From Candidatus Methanofastidiosum methylothiophilum (lineage in GTDB: Archaea > Methanobacteriota_B > Thermococci > Methanofastidiosales > Methanofastidiosaceae): a stretch of 16,845 nucleotides of DNA. Both the position numbers and the translations under genes were made by a program. The stretch spans positions 1 to 16,845 of the forward strand of contig LNGD01000021.1 in the NCBI GenBank assembly GCA_001587675.1. Direction: 5' to 3'. Numbering within the stretch: the first letter of the stretch is position 1; each line of letters opens with the position of its first letter. Below, in pieces: positions 1-5,343 of this stretch. A model generated the notes under the pieces. The model was not told the origin of the DNA and did not search any database. It saw nothing but the letters and a program-made list of their open reading frames with translations.

Positions 1-1
1 T

Positions 2-64
2 TTTATGGAATTAGTTGGCAAGGAGGTTGAAAAATCATCATTAGGTAACAGGCGAAATTTTTAG
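2..64 (+). CDS. Possible 3' end of an unidentified plus-strand gene
   Basis: From the left edge of the window one plus-strand frame runs open for 20 codons to a TAG at 62-64, ending ...VGKEVEKSSLGNRRNF. The lysine- and arginine-rich tail is protein-like, and the gap of about 30 bases to the convergent gene on the other strand suits a gene end. A second frame closes earlier, at a TGA at 28-30, so the choice is not secure. The piece is too short to assign a family. Confidence 0.35.
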   Translation, partial: FMELVGKEVEKSSLGNRRNF

Positions 65-93
65 CAGATTACACAGAACTGATTATCTACACC

Positions 94-1080
94 CTATTTG
101 GTAAAATACTTCTTGAATAATCTACAAATTGCAAGAGTGATCCATAAATTGTTATCAGGATCCTTAGGGAGGCCATAGTATACTTTCCACGTACCATCAG
201 GTCTTTGATTTTGGATGAGGTATTTTAGCCCTTTCCTGATATCAGGATCTTCAATAGTGAAGCGAAGCTTTGAAAGAGAATCAAGTGATGAAACTATATC
301 CGTCCACCAGAAGGGATAACACAATTTTTCCCAGTAATCCGGTGTACAATGGTCTGGGTAATAATCCTTCTTGAAAAACTGGGATTTAAGAAATCCTGCT
401 GCATTTCTAGCTTCAATTGATTTTCTGTAATGGTCGTGTGCAGCAAATGCCCTTAGTACAATTCCAGTTATTAAATGTGAAGATTTTTTTTCAGGATTAT
501 TTAGTAAAGGCTTTTCGTCACTTAAAGTATCTTTGATATCCATACTAACTGTTCTAAAAGGGATAGCCCAGCCTCCATCGCTTTGTCTCATTGAAATAAG
601 CCACTTGATTCCTTGGTCAATTCTGTAATCTTTGCCATATCCGGATTTAATTAGTATTTCCATTATTGCAGCGGAATAATTAGGGGTATATTGATTTTCA
701 TAAATGCCTCTGAAGTCGCCCTCTTCGCTCTGGAAGGAAAATAGAAATTCGGCCGCTTTAGAAATAGCATTATTTTTGTTATTTAAGCCGTACTTATCGA
801 CTAAAATCCTCAATACTCTATAAGTTTCAAGCTGATTGTAATTCATTTTAGACCTTATTTTCTCTTTATTGCCAGAGTAATTCCAGGAACCGTCATTTTG
901 TTGTCGATTTAATAGCGAAATAACTTGAGGCATCTCCCATAGAGACTCGATGTTTCCGGGGTCATCCTCAAGGATATCACGCCTAACAAAATAGTTTATG
1001 GCCTTATTCTCTGATAGAATGAGGGGGCTAAGTGGACTGAACTTTAGGTATTTCTTCCAGATATTTGAATCACTTGACAT
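94..1080 (-). CDS. Alpha/alpha-toroid protein (prenyltransferase/squalene-oxidase repeat family), function unknown
   Basis: A predicted soluble protein of 328 residues built from the repeats that form an alpha-alpha barrel in terpene cyclases and protein prenyltransferases. The sequence shows at least four QxxDGxW-like motifs: QQNDGSW, QSEEGDF, RQSDGGW and, near the C terminus, QRPDGTW. The N-terminal LxxNxAxxYFVRRDIL segment followed by a Q-DGSW motif is common to a large, poorly characterised family sometimes mislabelled 'NifH'. No DXDD or DCTAE cyclase motif is present, so terpene cyclase activity is not supported. I place the start at the ATG at 1078-1080, because the frame's upstream extension begins at a TTG inside the preceding gene. 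That gene, a small membrane protein, stops 8 bases before this ATG, so the two are probably one operon. Substrate and role are unknown. Confidence 0.8.
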   Translation of the reverse strand: MSSDSNIWKKYLKFSPLSPLILSENKAINYFVRRDILEDDPGNIESLWEMPQVISLLNRQQNDGSWNYSGNKEKIRSKMNYNQLETYRVLRILVDKYGLNNKNNAISKAAEFLFSFQSEEGDFRGIYENQYTPNYSAAIMEILIKSGYGKDYRIDQGIKWLISMRQSDGGWAIPFRTVSMDIKDTLSDEKPLLNNPEKKSSHLITGIVLRAFAAHDHYRKSIEARNAAGFLKSQFFKKDYYPDHCTPDYWEKLCYPFWWTDIVSSLDSLSKLRFTIEDPDIRKGLKYLIQNQRPDGTWKVYYGLPKDPDNNLWITLAICRLFKKYFTK

Positions 1081-1088
1081 AATATCAG

Positions 1089-1307
1089 TTAGATTAGTTT
1101 TACAATGCAATTAACATAGTCGGAGGTTAAATTCTTTAAAGGGAATACATAGAGTACAACCCACAAAATCTCAGAAATTGTAAGCGCATATAGATATTTT
1201 ATCTGCTGATGATTTTTTGTGTATGATAAATAAGCGAACAGAAGCAGTACAAAGTTAACAATTGCAAGATACAAATACATTATATTATTCATCTGTTTCC
1301 CATTCAT
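1089..1307 (-). CDS. Small membrane protein, unknown function
   Basis: A 72-residue protein with two strongly hydrophobic segments, roughly residues 10-29 (YLYLAIVNFVLLLFAYL) and 38-57 (LYALTISEILWVVLYVFPL), separated by a short polar loop. It fits a two-helix membrane hairpin. It is first in an apparent operon with the alpha/alpha-toroid gene, 8 bases from that gene's ATG. An ATG at codon 6 (1290-1292) is an alternative start. Two TATA-like elements upstream (centres near 1340 and 1326) would suit the first and second start respectively. No family is recognisable; the hydrophobic profile and tight linkage are the main reasons to accept it as a gene. Confidence 0.6.
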   Translation of the reverse strand: MNGKQMNNIMYLYLAIVNFVLLLFAYLSYTKNHQQIKYLYALTISEILWVVLYVFPLKNLTSDYVNCIVKLI

Positions 1308-1321
1308 TTTATAACTTTAAA

Positions 1322-1344
1322 GTATATAAATTAATCGTATATAC
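1322..1344 (-). promoter_or_regulatory. Promoter region of the membrane-protein/toroid operon (two overlapping TATA candidates)
   Basis: Read on the minus strand there are two TATA-like stretches, GTATATACG (1336-1344) and AATTTATATAC (1322-1332). Using the usual archaeal spacing of about 26 bases they predict starts near 1314 and 1300, each giving a leader of only a few bases for the ATG at 1307 or at 1292. Which is used cannot be decided by reading. Confidence 0.4.
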
Positions 1345-1348
1345 CTGC

Positions 1349-1371
1349 TTTGTTGAATAATTCCAAACAAA
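1349..1371. promoter_or_regulatory. Imperfect dyad between divergent promoters (candidate operator)
   Basis: Outer arms TTTGTT and AACAAA flank a perfect inner dyad GAAT-A-ATTC (1355-1363), with two extra bases in the right half. It lies just upstream of the TATA elements of the leftward operon and about 90 bases upstream of that of the winged-helix gene. The position and symmetry suit a binding site for a dimeric regulator, possibly the adjacent winged-helix protein, but this is an inference. Confidence 0.3.
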
Positions 1372-1391
1372 TTACACTTATCTCTAATTTG

Positions 1392-1414
1392 TCTTTGCTT
1401 TATCTTTAGCTTTA
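1392..1414. repeat. Short tandem direct repeat in the divergent intergenic region
   Basis: Two adjacent copies, TCTTTGCTTTA (1392-1402) and TCTTTAGCTTTA (1403-1414), differ by one inserted base. They lie in the 188-base region between the leftward operon and the rightward winged-helix gene. This could be a pair of regulator half-sites or simply low-complexity AT-rich sequence. Confidence 0.3.
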
Positions 1415-1461
1415 TACTAGCTATAAGATACTGGGATAAGTATAATTGTCCAGAAAAAAGC

Positions 1462-1475
1462 AAATTAATTTAAGG
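1462..1475 (+). promoter_or_regulatory. TATA box of the winged-helix gene
   Basis: The element AAATTAATTTAAGG centres about 26 bases before the ATG at 1496, so the predicted transcript starts at or next to the start codon (leaderless). No Shine-Dalgarno sequence precedes the ATG, which agrees with this. Confidence 0.45.
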
Positions 1476-1495
1476 ATATATTAACAAATTATATT

Positions 1496-2035
1496 ATGGA
1501 TGATATAAAAGAGCTTTTTTTCAATAAGAAGACTGTAGAGATACTTTTGAGTATGCTTGACGATGAAAAACCTAGATACCCTAAAGTCATTGCTGAAGAA
1601 GTAGATTCTATATATCCTCATGTATTTAATATTTTAAAAGAATTAGAAGATTTATGTCTCGTAGAATCTTACAAAGAAGGTAGGATAAGATTTCTTAGAT
1701 TGACAATTGAAGGAAGGAAAATTGCCGAGAAATTAAAGGACATTTATTCAAATATAGGAGACTATCAGGAGAGAATTTTTGAAGAACGAAAAAAAGAAGA
1801 TTCTGCGGCCCTTAACAGGTTCAAAGAAACAATTAAAACTATTGAAACTAAGTTACTGTCAGGAAAACTTGAAAAACAGGAAACTTTTAGAGAAGTTCTT
1901 AAATTATCCAAACTTAGAACTGAGCTTGAAAGAACAAACTTTAGAACTGACAACGAAAGGGAAGAAAAGAATAAATTACTAAAAAGAGTATATTATATAG
2001 AGGAACAAGTTAAACTAACATTGATTAAGTTCTAA
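1496..2035 (+). CDS. Winged-helix DNA-binding protein with coiled-coil C terminus (putative transcription regulator)
   Basis: A 179-residue protein. Residues about 8-75 look like a MarR/ArsR-type winged helix: a helical start (KKTVEILLSMLDDEKPRYPKVIAEEV), a recognition-helix region (DSIYPHVFNILKELEDLCLVES) and a wing (YKEGRIRFLRLTIEGRKIAEKL). Residues about 80-175 are highly charged and helical with heptad-like leucine spacing, suggesting a dimerising coiled coil. There are no obvious metal- or ligand-binding residues. It probably regulates transcription; autoregulation or control of the divergent operon across 1308-1495 is plausible. Its stop codon overlaps the convergent operon's last stop by four bases (2032-2035). 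Many archaeal two-part regulators look like this, so the specific target is unknown. Confidence 0.75.
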   Translation: MDDIKELFFNKKTVEILLSMLDDEKPRYPKVIAEEVDSIYPHVFNILKELEDLCLVESYKEGRIRFLRLTIEGRKIAEKLKDIYSNIGDYQERIFEERKKEDSAALNRFKETIKTIETKLLSGKLEKQETFREVLKLSKLRTELERTNFRTDNEREEKNKLLKRVYYIEEQVKLTLIKF

Positions 2036-2382
2036 GCGCCGGCCCTCTCAACTAATAGTGTTAGAGTGTCGACCCACGCCGTTTCGTAACCTTTTTCTTC
2101 ATCTGTTATGAATTCCACAGATGCTCTTTTTGTTGATTCAAGAAGAAGCTTTTTCAAATCCCGTTTTTCAACTTCTTTTGAAATAATTTTGCATATGATA
2201 GAATCTCTGTCATTCTTTTCAACTGATGTAATCATGCCGTTTATTGCCTTTGAGTATCCTTTGTTAAATTCTGTATCTTCAAGATGTTCTGCTATTTGCT
2301 GATAATTTTCTCTTGCTTTCTTTGGATCTCCATTTTCGAGATAAGATACCAGTAACTTAAGCCTTAATTTTACCTTTTCCAA
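2032..2382 (-). CDS. Unknown helical protein encoded immediately downstream of fibrillarin
   Basis: A 116-residue, mostly helical, charged protein that I do not recognise. The N-terminal third (PKKARENYQQIAEHLE) resembles a TPR-like helix pair. Two similar motifs, GYSKAINGM (42-50) and GYETAWVDT (98-106), suggest an internal duplication of a helical unit. The start is a TTG, supported by a strong Shine-Dalgarno match GGTGAT at 2386-2391 that contains the TGA stop of the fibrillarin gene; the next in-frame Met is at residue 50. The four-base gap makes translational coupling with fibrillarin likely. That linkage hints at a role near RNA modification or ribosome biogenesis, but the protein itself gives no functional motif. 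Confidence 0.7.
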   Translation of the reverse strand: MEKVKLRLKLLVSYLENGDPKKARENYQQIAEHLEDTEFNKGYSKAINGMITSVEKNDRDSIICKIISKEVEKRDLKKLLLESTKRASVEFITDEEKGYETAWVDTLTLLVERAGA

Positions 2383-2385
2383 ATA

Positions 2386-2391
2386 ATCACC
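2386..2391 (-). promoter_or_regulatory. Shine-Dalgarno site that decides a TTG start
   Basis: GGTGAT on the minus strand lies three bases before the TTG at 2380-2382, so the GG pair sits seven bases before the start. It overlaps the TGA stop of the upstream fibrillarin gene, an arrangement typical of coupled translation. Confidence 0.6.
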
Positions 2392-3037
2392 TTAAACTTG
2401 CTATTATCATTATATGATCTTTTTCATATGGTGAAAGATCAATAGTTTTTATCACATTAAAATATTTTTCTAGATTCTTTATCTCTTCTTTGAATATTTC
2501 TTCAGGTGCCCTTATGGAGTCAATACTTCTTGCTTTAACACAGTAGAATACTATACCTCTTTTTTTCAGATAGACTGAATTTTTTACAAGTATTTCCTGT
2601 TGATGCTTTTGGGCAACGTCTTGGTAGATAAAATCAACTTGTTCAAGAAGTCCAGAGTATAGATTTGGTCTTGATGCATCCCCTAGAATTGGGTATACAT
2701 TTTCTCTCATTTCAGAAAGCTTCAGGAACTGCCTCATGCTCCTTTCAGATATTTCAACAGAGAATATTTTTCCTATCTCAACGATATCTGAAACATGTGA
2801 AACAGTTGTTCCAGTAGAGGCCCCAAGGTATAATATTTTTGAATCTTTCTTAAAGGGTAGTTCCCTATAGCCTTTCATTATTGCTGCAGCAAGTTTTGAC
2901 CTTCTTGGATTCCATTCCCGGAGTTCTTTTCCCTTGTAATCAATTAATTTTTCACCGTATACCTTCTCACCAGAAATAAGGTTCTTGGTATATAGTTTGT
3001 CACCATCAATAAAAACATTGTTAAAAATCTCTTCCAT
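2387..3037 (-). CDS. flpA: Fibrillarin, rRNA/tRNA 2'-O-methyltransferase of C/D-box sRNPs
   Basis: Fibrillarin is the SAM-dependent catalytic subunit of archaeal C/D sRNPs; with L7Ae and Nop5 it methylates ribose 2'-OH groups of rRNA and tRNA chosen by guide RNAs. The 216-residue length is normal. The N-terminal beta domain (1-55) ends with the typical EWNPRRSKLAAAI segment. The Rossmann domain shows SAM motif I YLGASTGTTVSHV (70-82), the acidic VEIS (E95), GDASRP (119-124), YQDVAQ (D140) and CVKARSID (K168). K48, D140, K168 and H208 match the expected K-D-K-D/H active-site set. It has its own TATA box and leads an operon with an unknown 116-residue protein. The usual partner gene nop5 is not adjacent. 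Confidence 0.97.
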   Translation of the reverse strand: MEEIFNNVFIDGDKLYTKNLISGEKVYGEKLIDYKGKELREWNPRRSKLAAAIMKGYRELPFKKDSKILYLGASTGTTVSHVSDIVEIGKIFSVEISERSMRQFLKLSEMRENVYPILGDASRPNLYSGLLEQVDFIYQDVAQKHQQEILVKNSVYLKKRGIVFYCVKARSIDSIRAPEEIFKEEIKNLEKYFNVIKTIDLSPYEKDHIMIIASLR

Positions 3038-3058
3038 TAAAGGCTATATTCAATGCTT

Positions 3059-3069
3059 ACTATAAAAGT
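3059..3069 (-). promoter_or_regulatory. TATA box of the fibrillarin operon
   Basis: The minus strand reads CTTTTATA at 3061-3068, about 27 bases before the ATG at 3037, predicting a leaderless or nearly leaderless transcript. Confidence 0.55.
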
Positions 3070-3090
3070 ATTTCTAAATAAAAAAAGTAA

Positions 3091-3474
3091 TTATTGTTTC
3101 CAATAGATTCGATCTATGCTAAGTTCATACTTAACTACTTTCCTGTCCGGGTCTGGGAAAGTAATTGTGAAACTCTTTTTATTTTTGACATCTATGTCTT
3201 TGACAATGACACGTTCAATTCCTAGATCCTTCCCATCCTTTGCATAATACTGGCCCTTAACCGAGAAATCATTGGCATTTTGGGTGCAATTGTTTGTTGC
3301 TTCACCTTTCACGACAAGATTAGTACCGTTCCAACTTGCATCAGTTATGGCTAGATCTGGAACACATCCAGGCACTTCTTTATCTTTGAATACAATTCCT
3401 TCTGGCCCTTGGCCTACACAGCCAAACGAAAAAGCCATGAGCCCGAGTACGATTATCAGAAAAATTTTCTTCAT
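3091..3474 (-). CDS. Secreted lipoprotein with FxLYD-like beta-sandwich domain
   Basis: A 127-residue exported protein. The N terminus MKKIFLIIVLGLMAFSFGC is a lipoprotein-type signal peptide with the cysteine to be lipidated at residue 19; the box (SFGC) is slightly non-canonical. The mature part (about 40-125) has alternating strands, with LVVKGEATNN, FSVKGQYYAKDGKDLG and FTITFPDP, which resemble FxLYD domains found in many archaeal and bacterial surface lipoproteins. C37 and C63 could form a disulfide. I use the ATG at 3472-3474 instead of a TTG two codons earlier, because the TATA box at 3491-3503 places the transcript start at about the ATG. The function is unknown; family members are generally assumed to bind or support cell-surface components. 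Confidence 0.75.
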   Translation of the reverse strand: MKKIFLIIVLGLMAFSFGCVGQGPEGIVFKDKEVPGCVPDLAITDASWNGTNLVVKGEATNNCTQNANDFSVKGQYYAKDGKDLGIERVIVKDIDVKNKKSFTITFPDPDRKVVKYELSIDRIYWKQ

Positions 3475-3490
3475 ACTCAATTTAATAATA

Positions 3491-3503
3491 GGAAATATAT
3501 AAG
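3491..3503 (-). promoter_or_regulatory. TATA box of the lipoprotein gene
   Basis: The minus strand reads CTTATATATTTCC, centred about 24 bases before the ATG at 3474, implying a leaderless transcript. It lies only 15 bases beyond the stop of the upstream MFS gene. Confidence 0.5.
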
Positions 3504-3517
3504 AGTTTTTGAAATAT

Positions 3518-4705
3518 TTATTTTGATTTCCTTAGATTATTTAGGGATATAACTCCAAATAGTGGCCCTAAAAATAGAACTGTAAAGGCATACCTCCAAC
3601 TGAATAAGTCTACGATAATTGGGATTAGTTTTATAGAAATAATCGATATAAAAAAGCCAATTGCTAGTTGCACAGTCACCGCAGTTCCCATATATTTTTT
3701 ATCGCCTACTTCAGTTGCAAGGCCAGAATATTGAGGACTATCTGCCACTACGGCCATGCCCCATACCAAAGAGATTATTATCATAGCTATCCTGTTAAAG
3801 CTAAATGTCAAACCTATGGCCAAACAGCAAAATCCGCTGATTGAAAGCATTAATATGTTAAATTGAGCTTTACCAAATTTATCTGCAATTCGTCCACCAA
3901 TAAATGTTGTAAATGACCCAAACAGGAATATCAAGAAGGTGATTAATGAAAAAAACAAGTCCGAATGATTATTTACTCCAGATTGGATATATGATTCTCT
4001 TAAAAAGATAGGGATCCATGCCCACATTGCATAGAGCTCCCACATATGGCCGAAATATCCAAAATTTACTAATCTTAATTCTCTGTTACTAAGAATCTCT
4101 TTAATATTCTCTAATCTGAATTTGATTGTACCTGCTGTGTATGGGCCTTCTTTCACAAATAGAAAAACTAGAATGGCACTTATAATAGCGGCAAGCCCTG
4201 AGAAGCTTATTAGGACTCTCCATTCAGGGATACCTGTCAAATTAAACAGATAGGGCATACCAGAACCTAAGGCTAGTGAAGCACCCATACAACCTACTGC
4301 AAAACCTCTTTCTTTTTGGAACCAAGAAGATGCTAGTTTCATTCCTGGGGGGTAAACTCCGGCCAAGAAAAATCCTGTAAAGAACCTTATCACCAATAAA
4401 ATAGAAAAAGATTCTACAAAAAATGTTACAATAAAACTTGTTACACCACCAAGTGCTGCAGATGCCGCAAATACATTTTTTGTTTTGAATACGTCTGGTA
4501 AGTTAAGGACTGCATAGGTAAGGGCCCCTGATATGAATCCTATTGTTACTATAATGCTAAGCAAACTCTTTTCAGAGTTTGTTAGATTGAAATAATCTGT
4601 CAATTGAGGGATTACAGCATTTGCACTAAACCAAAGTGAAAATGAAAGAATCGCTGACATAGATAGGATTATTAGAATTTTCCATCTCGATTCTAGAGAA
4701 AACAT
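3518..4705 (-). CDS. MFS transporter (12-helix, substrate unknown)
   Basis: A 395-residue major facilitator protein of normal length with about 12 hydrophobic segments in two six-helix halves. Typical elements include LSFSLWFSANAVIPQL in the first helix, the RFFTGFFLAGVYPPGMKLASSWF segment around helix 4 with a downstream RGFAVG, and GGRIADKFGKAQFN between helices 8 and 9 (the second-half copy of the MFS loop motif). The family resembles anion or cyanate/nitrate-type MFS carriers, but substrate prediction from sequence is not safe. It has its own TATA box and stands between two extracytoplasmic protein genes with no enzyme nearby to suggest a cargo. Confidence 0.88.
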   Translation of the reverse strand: MFSLESRWKILIILSMSAILSFSLWFSANAVIPQLTDYFNLTNSEKSLLSIIVTIGFISGALTYAVLNLPDVFKTKNVFAASAALGGVTSFIVTFFVESFSILLVIRFFTGFFLAGVYPPGMKLASSWFQKERGFAVGCMGASLALGSGMPYLFNLTGIPEWRVLISFSGLAAIISAILVFLFVKEGPYTAGTIKFRLENIKEILSNRELRLVNFGYFGHMWELYAMWAWIPIFLRESYIQSGVNNHSDLFFSLITFLIFLFGSFTTFIGGRIADKFGKAQFNILMLSISGFCCLAIGLTFSFNRIAMIIISLVWGMAVVADSPQYSGLATEVGDKKYMGTAVTVQLAIGFFISIISIKLIPIIVDLFSWRYAFTVLFLGPLFGVISLNNLRKSK

Positions 4706-4723
4706 GAACTATTAAAACAATAG

Positions 4724-4736
4724 GAGAATATAAGCA
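4724..4736 (-). promoter_or_regulatory. TATA box of the first MFS gene
   Basis: The minus strand reads TGCTTATATTC, centred about 26 bases before the ATG at 4705, so a leaderless transcript is expected. Confidence 0.5.
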
Positions 4737-4778
4737 TTACTTAAATGAATAGATTAATCATAAAATAAAAAATATATA

Positions 4779-5084
4779 TTAAGTACAATTAATCTCAAAT
4801 TCTCCAAATCCGACTTCTGTTCTTTTCTTTGTGTAGTAGTTCCATATCAAGTGTATTCCTTCTTTTTCTTCATATTCTTTGAGCTTGTCGATTAAGTCAA
4901 GAAATCCCTTTGCTTCTAGGCTATCTATTATGCTATTATCCGATGGATCAAATATACCATATATAATTATCTCATCGCTTCTGCATAGCTCTCTAACATA
5001 TACGGTCTTGTTAGTTGCTGCACTTGCCATGCTCATTGTTGCTAAGAAGAATATTAAGGCAACCACAAATACTATCTTTTTCAC
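4779..5084 (-). CDS. Small secreted protein with a cysteine pair
   Basis: A 101-residue protein with a clear Sec signal peptide (MKKIVFVVALIFFLATMSMA, likely cut after ASA near residue 22) and a mature domain of about 79 residues. Only two cysteines remain in the mature part, C34 and C100 near the two ends, which could close a disulfide. It has no lipobox and no membrane anchor, so it is probably released or held non-covalently at the surface. The start is GTG, supported by GGAGGG six bases upstream; an ATG overlapping the GTG is out of frame and meets TGA at once. Unlike its neighbours it has a predicted leader of about 34 bases. No family recognised. Confidence 0.7.
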   Translation of the reverse strand: MKKIVFVVALIFFLATMSMASAATNKTVYVRELCRSDEIIIYGIFDPSDNSIIDSLEAKGFLDLIDKLKEYEEKEGIHLIWNYYTKKRTEVGFGEFEINCT

Positions 5085-5090
5085 ATTTTT

Positions 5091-5096
5091 CCCTCC
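5091..5096 (-). promoter_or_regulatory. Shine-Dalgarno site that decides a GTG start
   Basis: GGAGGG on the minus strand, six bases before the GTG at 5082-5084. It is among the strongest ribosome-binding matches in the window and rules out the out-of-frame ATG that overlaps the start codon. Confidence 0.6.
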
Positions 5097-5137
5097 ACTA
5101 ATTTTTAAATTAAATAACGATTAGTTTAGGATTTTCT

Positions 5138-5150
5138 TCTATATAAACAT
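5138..5150 (-). promoter_or_regulatory. TATA box of the small secreted protein gene
   Basis: The minus strand reads GTTTATATAGA; the predicted transcript start is near 5118, giving a leader of about 34 bases that contains the Shine-Dalgarno site. Its upstream edge touches the left arm of the inverted repeat at 5149-5195. Confidence 0.5.
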
Positions 5151-5195
5151 ATGGAAAAAAATAAGGAAAGAAGGGAAAATAAATTTTTTCCATAT
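5149..5195. repeat. 12-bp inverted repeat (hairpin) next to a promoter
   Basis: ATATGGAAAAAA at 5149-5160 pairs perfectly with TTTTTTCCATAT at 5184-5195 across a 23-base purine-rich loop. It lies between the 3' end of tRNA-Tyr and the TATA box of the small secreted protein gene. It is either an operator upstream of that promoter or a structure in read-through RNA from the tRNA. Confidence 0.55.
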
Positions 5196-5217
5196 AACAC
5201 ATAGTCGATTTCTAGTT

Positions 5218-5222
5218 AAAAA
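5218..5222 (-). terminator. Oligo-T terminator of tRNA-Tyr
   Basis: On the minus strand the tRNA is followed by CTCG and then TTTTT, a standard archaeal intrinsic termination signal. Confidence 0.5.
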
Positions 5223-5226
5223 CGAG

Positions 5227-5301
5227 TCCCGGCGGCCGGATTTGAACCAGCGATCCGTGGATCTACAGTCCACTGCCCTAACCAGACTAGGCCACGCCGG
5301 G
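5227..5301 (-). tRNA. tRNA-Tyr (anticodon GTA)
   Basis: The minus-strand sequence folds into a full cloverleaf of 75 bases. The acceptor CCCGGCG pairs with CGCCGGG and is followed by discriminator A; the D stem is GCC/GGC; the anticodon stem GTGGA/TCCAC encloses loop CTGTAGA with anticodon GTA; the T stem GCTGG/CCGGC encloses TTCAAAT. The first pair is C1-G72, the identity element of archaeal and eukaryotic tyrosine tRNAs and opposite to bacteria. CCA is not encoded and there is no intron in the anticodon loop. Confidence 0.96.
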
Positions 5302-5321
5302 CTACATGATGTTAAATGAAC

Positions 5322-5334
5322 TTATTTTAAAGCT
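5322..5334 (-). promoter_or_regulatory. TATA box of tRNA-Tyr
   Basis: The minus strand reads GCTTTAAAATAAG, centred about 26 bases before the tRNA 5' end at 5301. It lies between the stop of the PEP carboxykinase gene and the tRNA, so the tRNA has its own promoter. Confidence 0.55.
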
Positions 5335-5343
5335 TTTCGGTAC

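Noticed and set aside
30..47. Minus-strand ATGATGA resembling a box C of a C/D guide RNA downstream of the toroid gene
   Set aside because: No CTGA box D or D' is found at proper distance before the window edge, and the site falls within a plausible coding tail on the other strand.
1779..1982. A second plus-strand frame (67 codons) within the winged-helix gene
   Set aside because: It is an AAA/GAA-rich alternative frame of the lysine- and glutamate-rich coiled coil, with no start signal of its own.
5226..5302. Extending tRNA-Tyr by one base to give a G1 start at 5302
   Set aside because: This shifts the acceptor out of register; the seven-pair acceptor stem, C1-G72 and discriminator A only fit with 5301 as base 1.
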